Source of the DNA: Corticibacter populi
GTDB taxonomy: Bacteria > Pseudomonadota > Gammaproteobacteria > Burkholderiales > Burkholderiaceae_C
Reading direction: 5' to 3'
NCBI RefSeq assembly: GCF_004217315.1
Contig: NZ_SGWR01000005.1
Location: 393,427 to 457,426 of the forward strand
Length of the DNA stretch: 64,000 bases
Numbering within the stretch: the stretch's first letter is position 1; each line of letters opens with the position of its first letter. Below the pieces are notes generated by a model, which saw only the letters and a list, made by a program, of their open reading frames with translations, ran no database searches and had not been told where the DNA came from. Of the stretch, positions 27,485 to 37,582 are shown piece after piece. The translations under genes were made by a program, and so were the position numbers.

Positions 27485-28300
27485 ATGCTTGGACCATTGC
27501 GCAAGGCCGTTTGGCTGGCTGTCGGCGCCGCGTTGTTCTCGGGAGCCGCCTGGGCGGCGCCGCTGAAGATCGGCGTTACGCCGGGAGCGATTGCCGACTC
27601 CATCGAAACCGCCGCCGAGGAGGCCCGCCAGCAGGGCCTGGAGGTCGAGGTGGTCGAATTCTCGGAATGGCGCGGCCCCAACACCGCGCTGGCGGCGGGC
27701 GACCTCGATGCCAACTATTTCCAGCACCTGCCGTTTCTCGCCAATGCCGCCCGGGACGGCAACTACCGCTTCGCGCCGGTGGCTGTCGGGCTGCTGCCCA
27801 ACGTCGGTCTGTTCTCTCTGAAGGTATCCAGCTTCGCGGACCTGACCGAAGGCGCCCGCGTGGCGGTGGCCAGCGACCCGGCCAACCAGGGCCGTGGCCT
27901 GCTGTTGCTCGAGCGTTCCGGGCTGATCGCGCTGGCGCCGGGCAAGGGTGCGGCGGCGACCCTCGATGACGTCACCGCCAACCCTAAGAAGCTGCGCTTC
28001 GTCGAGGTGGACGGGCCGCAGCTGGTGCGTTCGCTCGAGGATGTGGACCTGGCCTATGGCGTGACCTCGCACTATGTGGCCGCGGGCAAGGCCGATATCG
28101 CCGATCGCCATGGGCTGCTGTTCTCGGGCGTGGACGACGTGCAATGGGCCATCCACTTCGTCACCCGCGAGGACAACCAGGACGACGCGCGCCTGCGCAA
28201 GTTCATCGAGATCTACCACAGTGCCCCCGCGGTGCGCGAGCGCATCCATGCCTCGTATGCGAACAACGACAGGTTCTATTCGCTGCCCTGGGTGAAGTAA
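27485..28300 (+). CDS. MetQ/NlpA-family substrate-binding protein 5
   Basis: 271 residues, ATG at 27485 after AAAAGGA. Sec signal ending GAAWAAP, no lipobox. Family blocks IGVTPGAIADSIETA, VVEFSEWRGPNTAL, DANYFQHLPFLAN and [19 protein letters not shown]. It most resembles copies 1 and 4 in overall pattern but carries SEW in place of TDW. Placed between the second monooxygenase and the third SfnB/DszC-like gene. Confidence 0.9.
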   Translation: MLGPLRKAVWLAVGAALFSGAAWAAPLKIGVTPGAIADSIETAAEEARQQGLEVEVVEFSEWRGPNTALAAGDLDANYFQHLPFLANAARDGNYRFAPVAVGLLPNVGLFSLKVSSFADLTEGARVAVASDPANQGRGLLLLERSGLIALAPGKGAAATLDDVTANPKKLRFVEVDGPQLVRSLEDVDLAYGVTSHYVAAGKADIADRHGLLFSGVDDVQWAIHFVTREDNQDDARLRKFIEIYHSAPAVRERIHASYANNDRFYSLPWVK

Positions 28301-28356
28301 ATGCCTTCGCATCTGCATCTGCATCCACATCCGCGCACGCAAAAGGCCACGCCATC

Positions 28357-29592
28357 ATGACAACAACCCCATTCAACCCTCCCTCCATCGCCGAATTGCA
28401 GGCGCGGTTTCGCCCCGTGTTCGCGCGCATTGCCGAAGGTGCCGCCGCGCGCGAGCATACGCGCACGCTGGCGTATGAGCCCATCGCCTGGCTGCGCGAG
28501 GCCGGTTTCACACGGCTGCGCGTGCCGCCGCATTTCGGCGGCCTGGGCGCCAGCGTCGAGCAACTGTTCGCGCTGCTGGTGGAGTTGGCCGAGGCCGACT
28601 CGAACGTCGCGCAGATCCTGCGCCCGCACCTGGGCTTCGTCGACCGCCTGCTGATCGACCGCGATGCGGCCACGCAGGCGCGCTGGCTGCCGCTGGCGGG
28701 GCAGGGCGCCATTTTTGGCAATGCCACCACCGAGACCGGTGGCGGTACGGTCGGTGAGTTGCAGACCACGCTGGTGCCCGATCCCGAGCGGCCCAGTGGC
28801 TGGCTGCTCGATGGCCGCAAGTTCTACAGCACCGGCACGCTCTATGCCGACTGGGTCACTGTGGTGGCGCGCACCGTGGTGCCGGGCCGCGCCGATGAAA
28901 CCGTGCATGCGCTGGTGGAGACCACCGCGCCGGGTGTCGAGCGGCTGGACGACTGGCATGGCTTCGGCCAACGCCTGACGGCTTCGGGCACCACCGTGCT
29001 GCGGCAGGTGCGGGTGGTCGAGGACGCGTTGATCCGTTTTCCGCGCCAGCAGCCCACGCCGCTGGTGGCCTACTTCCAGCTGGTGCATCTGGCCACGCTG
29101 GCGGGCATTGCACGTGCGCTGCAGCGCGATGCGGTGGCCTATGTCCGGGCGCGTAAGCGCGTCTTCAGCCATGGCAGTGCCACCTTGCCCAAGGACGATC
29201 CGCTGGTGCAGCAAATCGTCGGCGAGCTGGCCAGCACCGCCTATCTGGCCGGACTGGTGGTGCGCGACGTGGCGGCGGAGCTGGGTCGCATCGCCCGCGT
29301 GCGGGTAGCAGGCGAAGACGTGAGCAAGGCCGAACTCGATGCCCTGGAGCTGCGCACCGCGCAGGCCCAGGTGGCGGTGGCCGAGCCGGTGCAGCGCGCC
29401 GCCGCGCGCCTGTTCGACGTCGGCGGCTCCAGCGCGCTGGCCGAGGATCTGCGGCTCGACCGCCACTGGCGCAACGCGCGCACCCTGGCTTCGCACAACC
29501 CGGTGGTCTACAAGGCCCGCTCGGTCGGCGACATCCTGCTCAACGATGCCGAGCCGGTGTACTACTGGAACGTTGGCGTGGCGGCGCCATGA
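28357..29592 (+). CDS. DszC/SfnB-like acyl-CoA-dehydrogenase-fold oxidoreductase 3
   Basis: 411 residues, start at 28357. Same fold as the SfnB copies but a separate branch: REAGFTRLRVPPHFGGLGAS, DGRKFYSTGTLYADWVTVVA, APGVERLDDWHGFGQRLTASGT and the end RHWRNARTLASHNPVVYKAR. The ending RTLASHNPVVYKxRxxGD is shared with DszC-type monooxygenases and with the gene at 44177, rather than the RWKYH ending of SfnB. Likely a flavin-dependent S-oxygenase; substrate unknown. It directly precedes the oligopeptide-type transporter genes. Confidence 0.88.
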   Translation: MTTTPFNPPSIAELQARFRPVFARIAEGAAAREHTRTLAYEPIAWLREAGFTRLRVPPHFGGLGASVEQLFALLVELAEADSNVAQILRPHLGFVDRLLIDRDAATQARWLPLAGQGAIFGNATTETGGGTVGELQTTLVPDPERPSGWLLDGRKFYSTGTLYADWVTVVARTVVPGRADETVHALVETTAPGVERLDDWHGFGQRLTASGTTVLRQVRVVEDALIRFPRQQPTPLVAYFQLVHLATLAGIARALQRDAVAYVRARKRVFSHGSATLPKDDPLVQQIVGELASTAYLAGLVVRDVAAELGRIARVRVAGEDVSKAELDALELRTAQAQVAVAEPVQRAAARLFDVGGSSALAEDLRLDRHWRNARTLASHNPVVYKARSVGDILLNDAEPVYYWNVGVAAP

Positions 29593-29608
29593 CTCCGGGA
29601 GCAGGCTC

Positions 29609-31387
<1,779 letters not shown>

Positions 31388-31427
31388 GCCGCCGCTGCAC
31401 CGACCACCTATCCACAGGAGCATTTCC

Positions 31428-33119
31428 ATGTCCGATTCGCACCGTCCCGATCACGCTTGCGAAGACGAGCGCGTCTTCCTCGACATCCAGCGCCGCACCC
31501 TGTTCGGCCTGACCGGCGCGCTGCTGGCCGGCGGCCTGCTGGCGACGCTGGCTGGCCGTGCCGCGCACGCACAGGCGTTGCCGCAGACCAGCACCGCCGA
31601 TGGCGCCCGGCGCGGCGGCACGCTGGATGCGGTGATCCACCCTGAGCCGCCATCGCTGGCGTTCTTCATCAACACGGCATCGCCCACGCGCGCCGTGGTC
31701 AGCAAGATCTTCGACGGCCTGCTGGACTATGGGCCGGACTTCGTTCCGCGCCCGCAACTGGCCGAGAACGTGCAGGTCTCCGCCGATGGCCTGAGCTGGA
31801 CGCTCCAACTGCGCAAGGGCGTGTTCTGGCACGACGGCACGCCGTTCACGTCGGCCGACGTACAGTTCTCCGCCGAGGAAATCTGGCGGCAGTACGCCCC
31901 GACCGGCCGCCGCGTGTTTCGCAACCTGAGCCGTGTGGAGGCGCCCGATGCGCACACCGTCATCCTGACGCTGTCACAACCGGCGCCGGTGATCATCAAC
32001 GCGCTGGACGTGGTGGCCGCGCCGGTGCTGCCCAAACACATCTACGAAGGCACCGACATCCCCAACAACCCGCACAACAACCACCCGGTCGGCACCGGCC
32101 CGTTCGTGTTCAAGGAATGGCAGCGCGGCAGCCACATCCGGCTGGAGAAGTTCGACAAGTACTGGCAAGAGGGCCGCCCGTACCTGGACGGCATCACCTG
32201 GAAGATCATCCCCGACGTCTCGGGCCGTGCCAACGCGCTGGAGACCGGCGTGGTGCAGTATGGCGAGCGCAACCCGGTGACCTTCGCCGATGCCGACCGG
32301 CTGGCCAAATCCGACAAGCTGGTCGTCAGCACCGACGGCTACAACGGCTTTTCCGGCTGGTACTGGCTGCTGCCGAACCTGCGCCATCCGATCCTGGGCA
32401 AGCCCCAGGTGCGCCAGGCCATCCTGCATGCCATCAACCGTGATCTGTTGGTCAAGACCGTCTGGGGCGGCTATGCGGTGCCGGCGACGGGCCCGATTAC
32501 GTCGCAACTCAAGACGTTCTACACGCCCGATACGCCGCAATACCCGTTCGACCGCAAGAAGGCTGAGGCGCTGCTGGACGAGGCCGGCTACCCCAAGCAA
32601 GCCGATGGCTGGCGCTTCAAGCTCACGCACGATTTCATCCCCTATGGCGACGACTACCGCCGCACCGGCGAATTCGTGCGCCAGGCGCTGCGCGCCATTG
32701 GCATCGACGTGACCTTGCGCAGCCTGGACTTGCCGACCTGGCTGACCAACGTCTTCCGCGATTACGACTATGAATTGGCCAGCTCCTGGAGCGTCAACTG
32801 GCAAGACCCGCAACTCGGCGTGGAGCAGCACTACTGGTCCAAGGCCGAATCCAAGGGCACGCCATGGCAGAACGCCTCCGGCTACGCCAGCGCCGGGTTC
32901 GACCAGTTGGTCGAGGCCGCCCAGGTCGAGACCGATACCGCCCGGCGTGTGCAACTGTGGCAGCAGATCCAGCATCTGGCACAGGCCGACCTGCCGCTGA
33001 TCAACCTGTTCGAGTTCCGCTGGTTCGGCGTGTGGGACAAGCGCCTGCGCAACGTCACCGACACCTACATCCACAGCCAGCACAACTTCGCCCAGGTCTG
33101 GTTCGACCCAAAGGCCTGA
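31428..33119 (+). CDS. Oligopeptide-type ABC substrate-binding protein A
   Basis: 563 residues, ATG at 31428 behind AGGAGC. SBP_bac_5 family. The signal carries QRRTLFGLTGALLAGG, a twin-arginine-like motif with an unusually long N region, before AHAQA. Core blocks are LAENVQVSADGLSWTLQLRKG, FWHDGTPFTSADV and NNPHNNHPVGTGPFVFKEW (each a family hallmark). It is a close duplicate of the next gene. In this setting the ligand is probably a sulfur-containing compound rather than a generic peptide; that is inferred from neighbours. Confidence 0.92.
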   Translation: MSDSHRPDHACEDERVFLDIQRRTLFGLTGALLAGGLLATLAGRAAHAQALPQTSTADGARRGGTLDAVIHPEPPSLAFFINTASPTRAVVSKIFDGLLDYGPDFVPRPQLAENVQVSADGLSWTLQLRKGVFWHDGTPFTSADVQFSAEEIWRQYAPTGRRVFRNLSRVEAPDAHTVILTLSQPAPVIINALDVVAAPVLPKHIYEGTDIPNNPHNNHPVGTGPFVFKEWQRGSHIRLEKFDKYWQEGRPYLDGITWKIIPDVSGRANALETGVVQYGERNPVTFADADRLAKSDKLVVSTDGYNGFSGWYWLLPNLRHPILGKPQVRQAILHAINRDLLVKTVWGGYAVPATGPITSQLKTFYTPDTPQYPFDRKKAEALLDEAGYPKQADGWRFKLTHDFIPYGDDYRRTGEFVRQALRAIGIDVTLRSLDLPTWLTNVFRDYDYELASSWSVNWQDPQLGVEQHYWSKAESKGTPWQNASGYASAGFDQLVEAAQVETDTARRVQLWQQIQHLAQADLPLINLFEFRWFGVWDKRLRNVTDTYIHSQHNFAQVWFDPKA

Positions 33120-33163
33120 AGCGCCGCTTCTTCCTTCACTGACGCATTGACGAGGTATCCACC

Positions 33164-34864
33164 ATGAGCCGTAAACCTGACCTGCCCCACGCGTTCAACG
33201 ACGACGCGCAAGATGCAGTCTTCCTCGAAATCCAGCGCCGCACCCTGTTCGGCCTGACCGGCGCGCTGCTGGCCGGTGGCCTTCTCAGCAGCCTGCCCGC
33301 GCGCATCGCCCATGCGCTGACCGAGCCGCTGCCCAACACCGTCGAAGGCGCCACGCCCGGCGGCATCCTCGAAGCCGTGGTGCATCCGGAGCCGCCCACG
33401 CTGGCGTTCTTCATCAACACCTCCACGCCAGGGCGGGCCGTCAGCAGCAAGATCTTCGACGGCCTGCTGGACTACGGCCCCGACCTGCAGCCGCGCCCGC
33501 AACTGGCCGAGAGCGTCGAGCCCTCCGCCGACGGCCTGACCTGGATCTTCAAGCTGCGCAAGAACGTGTTCTGGCACGACGGCACGCCGTTCACGTCGGC
33601 CGACGTGAAGTTCTCCGCCGAGGTGATCTGGAAGGAGTACGCGCCCACGGCGCGGCGCATCTTCCAGCATCTGACGAAAGTGGAGGCGCCGGACGACCAC
33701 ACCGTCATCCTGACGCTGGCCAAGCCCACGCCGGTCATCATCAACGCGTTGGACGTGGTGGCCGCGCCGGTGTTGCCCAAACATTTGTACGAGGGCACAG
33801 ACATTCCGAACAACCCGCACAACAACAACCCTGTCGGCACCGGGCCGTTCGTGTTCAAGGAGTGGCAGCGCGGCAGCCACATCCGGCTGGAGAAGTTCGG
33901 CCAGTACTGGCAGGAAGGCCGCCCCTATCTGGATGGCATCACCTGGAAAATCATCCCCGACGTCTCGGGCCGCGCCAACGCGCTGGAGACCGGTGTGGTG
34001 CAGTACGGCGAGCGCAACCCGGTGACCTTTGCCGATGCCGACCGGCTGGCGAAATCGGACAAGCTGGTGGTCAGCACCGACGGCTACAACGGCTTTGCCG
34101 GCTGGCTGTGGCTGATTCCCAACCTGCGCCGCCCCATCACCGGCAATCTGAAGGTGCGCCAGGCCATCCTGCATGCGATCAACCGCGACCTGCTGGTCAA
34201 GACCGTCTGGGGCGGCTATGCGGTGCCGGCCACCGGGCCGGTCTCCTCGCTGCTCAAGACCTTCTACACGCCCGATACGCCGCAGTATCCGTTCGATCGC
34301 AAGAAGGCCGAGGCACTGCTCGACGAGGCCGGCTACCCCAAGCAGGCCGATGGCTGGCGTTTCAAGCTCAACCACGATTTCATCCCGTTCGGTGACGACT
34401 ACCGCCGCACCGGCGAATTCGTGCGTCAGGCGCTGCGCGCCGTCGGCATCGACGTCACCCTGCGCGCGCTGGATCTGGCGACCTGGACCAAGAACGTCTT
34501 CGCCGACTACGATTTCGACCTGATCAGCTCCTGGGGCATCAACTGGCAAGACCCGCAAATCGGCGTCGAGCAGCACTACTGGTCGAAGGCCGAATCCAAG
34601 GGCACGCCGTGGTTCAACGCCTCGGGCTATGCCAGTGCCGAGGCCGACCGCTTGCTCGAGGCCGCGCAGACCGAGACCGACCAGGCCAAGCGCATCGCCC
34701 TCTACCAGGAGTTCCAGAAGCTGGCGCAGCAGGATTTGGGCTTGCTCAACATCTTCGAATTCCGCTGGTTCGGCGTGTGGGACAAGCGCGTGCGCAACGT
34801 CACCGACACCTTCAACCACAGCCAGCACAACTTCGCGCGCATCTGGCTGGACCAGAACGCCTGA
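33164..34864 (+). CDS. Oligopeptide-type ABC substrate-binding protein B (tandem duplicate)
   Basis: 566 residues, start at 33164 after GAGG. It repeats protein A over its full length, including the QRRTLFGLTGALLAGG signal and long stretches that are identical residue for residue in the C-terminal half (the block from RLEKF to TDGYNGF differs by one residue). Differences cluster in the first 60 residues, around the first ligand-facing segment and near the C terminus. A tandem duplication kept at high similarity suggests either recent origin, gene conversion, or two related ligands for one channel. Confidence 0.92.
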   Translation: MSRKPDLPHAFNDDAQDAVFLEIQRRTLFGLTGALLAGGLLSSLPARIAHALTEPLPNTVEGATPGGILEAVVHPEPPTLAFFINTSTPGRAVSSKIFDGLLDYGPDLQPRPQLAESVEPSADGLTWIFKLRKNVFWHDGTPFTSADVKFSAEVIWKEYAPTARRIFQHLTKVEAPDDHTVILTLAKPTPVIINALDVVAAPVLPKHLYEGTDIPNNPHNNNPVGTGPFVFKEWQRGSHIRLEKFGQYWQEGRPYLDGITWKIIPDVSGRANALETGVVQYGERNPVTFADADRLAKSDKLVVSTDGYNGFAGWLWLIPNLRRPITGNLKVRQAILHAINRDLLVKTVWGGYAVPATGPVSSLLKTFYTPDTPQYPFDRKKAEALLDEAGYPKQADGWRFKLNHDFIPFGDDYRRTGEFVRQALRAVGIDVTLRALDLATWTKNVFADYDFDLISSWGINWQDPQIGVEQHYWSKAESKGTPWFNASGYASAEADRLLEAAQTETDQAKRIALYQEFQKLAQQDLGLLNIFEFRWFGVWDKRVRNVTDTFNHSQHNFARIWLDQNA

Positions 34865-34878
34865 AAGGCCAGAGCGCC

Positions 34879-35901
34879 ATGAACGTGTTGCTTGCGCTGC
34901 TGCGCCGCCTGCTGCAACTGGCTGGCATCGTGCTGGCCATCGCGGTGCTGAACTTCGCGCTGCTCAAGGCCTTGCCGGGCGATCTGGTGGATGTGATCGC
35001 CAGCGAGAGCGGCAGCGTCACGCCGGAGTATGTGGCGCAACTGCGCCAGCTCTACGGACTGGATCGCAGCACGCTGGAGCAGTTGGTGGCCTACGTGGGC
35101 CGGCTGGCGCAGGGCGATCTGGGCTACTCGTTCCGCTTTGGCGAGCCGGTGCTGGAGCTGGTGCTGCAACGGCTGCCGCCCACGCTGGCGCTGGTGGGCA
35201 GTGCGCTGCTGCTGTCGGTCGGCGGCGGCATCCTGCTGGGCATTGCCTCGGCGCGCAAGCCGCATGGGCTGGCCGATACCGTCATCTCGGGTCTGGCGAC
35301 GCTGGGCTATTCGGCGCCGATGTTCTGGACCGCGCTGATGCTGATCGTGCTGTTCGGCGTGCAGCTCGAATGGCTGCCGATCGGCGGCATCCGCGACATC
35401 AGCGCCAACCACAGCGGCTGGCGCGCCGCGTGGGATCTGCTGACGCATCTGGTGCTGCCGGTGCTGACGCTGTCGATCTACTACGTCGCCGTCTATGCGC
35501 GGCTGGCGCGCGCCTCGTTCATCGAGACGCTGGCCGAAGACTACATCCGCACCGCCAAGGCCAAGGGCGCGCGCGAGTGGCGCGTGGTCTTCCGCCACGC
35601 GCTGCGCAATGCCGTGCTGCCGGTGCTGACCATGCTGGGCGTGCAAAGCAGCGCGCTGCTGGGCGGCTCCATCGTGGTCGAGACGGTGTTCGGCTGGCCG
35701 GGCCTGGGCCAGCTCTCGTTCGAGGCCATCAAGAGCCGCGACATCCCGGTGCTGCTGGCGGTACTGCTGTTCAGCGCCGTGTTGGTGGTGCTCTCCAACA
35801 TCCTGGTCGATCTGGCGCAGGCCTGGCTGGACCCGCGCGTGCGCAAACCCCGCAAGGCCGCAGCGCAGACACCCACAACCGATGCGCAGGAGTTCGCATG
35901 A
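34879..35901 (+). CDS. Oligopeptide-type ABC permease (DppB-like)
   Basis: 340 residues, ATG at 34879, 14 bases after binding protein B. Six membrane segments; the N-terminal segment and LKALPGDLVDVIASESG periplasmic loop are typical of DppB. The EAA loop is recognisable around DYIRTAKAKGAREWRVVFRH, and GGSIVVETVFGWPGLGQL is the standard block near the end. A 25-residue basic and polar tail closes the protein. Its stop overlaps the next permease gene (ATGA). Confidence 0.93.
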   Translation: MNVLLALLRRLLQLAGIVLAIAVLNFALLKALPGDLVDVIASESGSVTPEYVAQLRQLYGLDRSTLEQLVAYVGRLAQGDLGYSFRFGEPVLELVLQRLPPTLALVGSALLLSVGGGILLGIASARKPHGLADTVISGLATLGYSAPMFWTALMLIVLFGVQLEWLPIGGIRDISANHSGWRAAWDLLTHLVLPVLTLSIYYVAVYARLARASFIETLAEDYIRTAKAKGAREWRVVFRHALRNAVLPVLTMLGVQSSALLGGSIVVETVFGWPGLGQLSFEAIKSRDIPVLLAVLLFSAVLVVLSNILVDLAQAWLDPRVRKPRKAAAQTPTTDAQEFA

Positions 35902-36722
35902 AACGCTGGTATCTGCAACCCTCGATCCTGCTGGGCGGGCTGATCCTGCTGCTGGTGGCCGGCGCCGCGCTGCTGGCCGGCTGGCTGTACCCCGACGATC
36001 CGCTCGACATGGTCGGCGCGCCCTACACCTGGCCGGGCAGTGATGCGGCCACGCCCCTGGGCACCGACCTGATGGGCCGCGACCTGCTGGCCGGGCTGGT
36101 GCACGGTGCGCGCGTGTCGCTGCTGGTGGGCGTGTCCTCGGCCATCATCTCTTTGTTGATCGGCATCACCGTGGGCGCATTGGCGGGCTTCTATGGCGGC
36201 TGGGTCGATGCGGTGCTCACGCGCATTACCGAGTTCTTCCAGACCATCCCGGCCTTCCTGCTGGCCATCATCCTGGTGGCCATCCTGGAGCCTTCGGTCA
36301 AGACCATCGTGTTCGCGCTGGGCGTGACCTCGTGGACCAGCATCGCCCGGCTGGTGCGCAGCGAGTTCATCGCCCTGCGCGAGCGCGAGTTCGTGCGCGC
36401 CAGCATCGCCCTGGGCGCCAGCGATGCGCACGTGGTGCTGCGCGAGATCCTGCCCAACGCCTGGACGCCGGTGGTCGTCTCCACCGCGCTGCTGGTGGCC
36501 AACGCCATTCTGTCGGAAGCGGGTTTGTCCTTCCTGGGCCTGGGCGATCCGAACGTGGTGAGCTGGGGCTCGATGATCGGCCTGGGCCGCGACGCACTGC
36601 GCACCGGCTGGTACATGACGGCCATCCCCGGCCTGGCCATCGTGCTGACGGTGCTGGCGCTGAACCTGCTGAGCGACGCGCTGCACGGCGCGCTGAACCC
36701 GAAGCTGCGGCGCGGCCGGTGA
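35898..36722 (+). CDS. Oligopeptide-type ABC permease (DppC-like)
   Basis: 274 residues, start at 35898 overlapping the stop of the DppB-like gene. The chain has the DppC pattern: one N-terminal membrane segment, the periplasmic block TPLGTDLMGRDLLAGLVHGARVS, then five segments, with the EAA region at EFVRASIALGASDAHVVLRE and the closing SEAGLSFLGLGDPNVVSWG. Last gene of the plus-strand sulfur locus; hairpins at 36783-36826 follow. Confidence 0.93.
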   Translation: MKRWYLQPSILLGGLILLLVAGAALLAGWLYPDDPLDMVGAPYTWPGSDAATPLGTDLMGRDLLAGLVHGARVSLLVGVSSAIISLLIGITVGALAGFYGGWVDAVLTRITEFFQTIPAFLLAIILVAILEPSVKTIVFALGVTSWTSIARLVRSEFIALREREFVRASIALGASDAHVVLREILPNAWTPVVVSTALLVANAILSEAGLSFLGLGDPNVVSWGSMIGLGRDALRTGWYMTAIPGLAIVLTVLALNLLSDALHGALNPKLRRGR

Positions 36723-36782
36723 TTCTGCTTGCTGCCCAAGAGAGGGTACTTGAACAGTTTTTGCATGATTTGCTGCTGCGAG

Positions 36783-36826
36783 GAAAAGCCGCTGCTGCGG
36801 CTGCTGCCGGCCGGCCACCGGCTGGC
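36783..36826. terminator. Paired hairpins between convergent operons
   Basis: Hairpin one: AGCCGC-TGCT-GCGGCT (36787-36802), preceded by AAA, which gives a short U-run for minus-strand transcripts coming from the GNAT gene. Hairpin two: nine-pair GC-rich stem with a CCA loop (36806-36826) followed by TT, facing plus-strand transcripts of the transporter operon. U-runs are short. The rest of 36723-36960 shows nothing I can name. Confidence 0.4.
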
Positions 36827-36960
36827 TTGCCATCACGACGTGCCGGCGCTGGGGTGACGGGCTTACGGGTCAACTACGCCCGCTGGCCTGGCGGCGGCAG
36901 CTATCCGACGCCTGGTGCGCTCTTGCGAGCAACACGGATCCGGGCGGTTTGCAATGACCG

Positions 36961-37497
36961 TCAAGGACTGGGCGGCAGGTGGCTCGTCAGGTGGTAGTGG
37001 TAGAAGCGGGTGTCGATCGCCATGCGTGGAAAGCCAAGGGGAAGCCGGGCTTCATCCATGCGAGCGAAACCTTCGCGCTCATAGAAGCGGTGCGCGGCGT
37101 GAAACATGGGGGCGGTGCCGAGATAGATATCGGTCATACGCTCGGCTCTGGCCCACGCGAACAGCACGTCGGTCAGCGCTCGGGCCAGACCTGTGCCACG
37201 CTGGTGCGGTGCGACGAACAGCTTTCTCAGCGCGCCGGTGTGATGGGTGATGCGCTGCACGCCGATGCATCCCACGATGCGGTCCTGGTGCGTTGGCCAT
37301 GGCGGTACGGCAACCCAGAATTCGCCACCGCCGGCCCGGTAGCTGGCCTGCACGTCTTGCAGGTCGGGTTGGTCGGTTTCGGTCAGCCCGGTATTGAACT
37401 CCCGCTGCTGGATATCGAAGATCAGCCGCAGCAAGGCAGGCTTGTCGCCGCACTGGTAGCGCCGGATGGCATAGGGGATCGGACAACTGGCGCACAT
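36961..37497 (-). CDS. GNAT-family N-acetyltransferase
   Basis: 178 residues. The acetyl-CoA-binding motif A is RKLFVAPHQRGTGLARAL (about 91-108), with the preceding strand GCIGVQRI and the C-terminal HRFYEREGFARM of the family. Start at 37497 without a clear Shine-Dalgarno. The acceptor amine is unknown; a neighbour of D-cysteine desulfhydrase and an amino-acid importer might acetylate an amino acid such as D-cysteine or its products. It is probably the last gene of the minus-strand operon, 85 bases behind dcyD. Confidence 0.85.
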   Translation of the reverse strand: MCASCPIPYAIRRYQCGDKPALLRLIFDIQQREFNTGLTETDQPDLQDVQASYRAGGGEFWVAVPPWPTHQDRIVGCIGVQRITHHTGALRKLFVAPHQRGTGLARALTDVLFAWARAERMTDIYLGTAPMFHAAHRFYEREGFARMDEARLPLGFPRMAIDTRFYHYHLTSHLPPSP

Positions 37498-37582
37498 GGG
37501 CAGATCGGGCGACGTTCAAGGGTGCCGGGAAGTGTACGCAAGCCACGGCACCCTGCAAGGCCCGATGGGCCCCACCTGCCAC

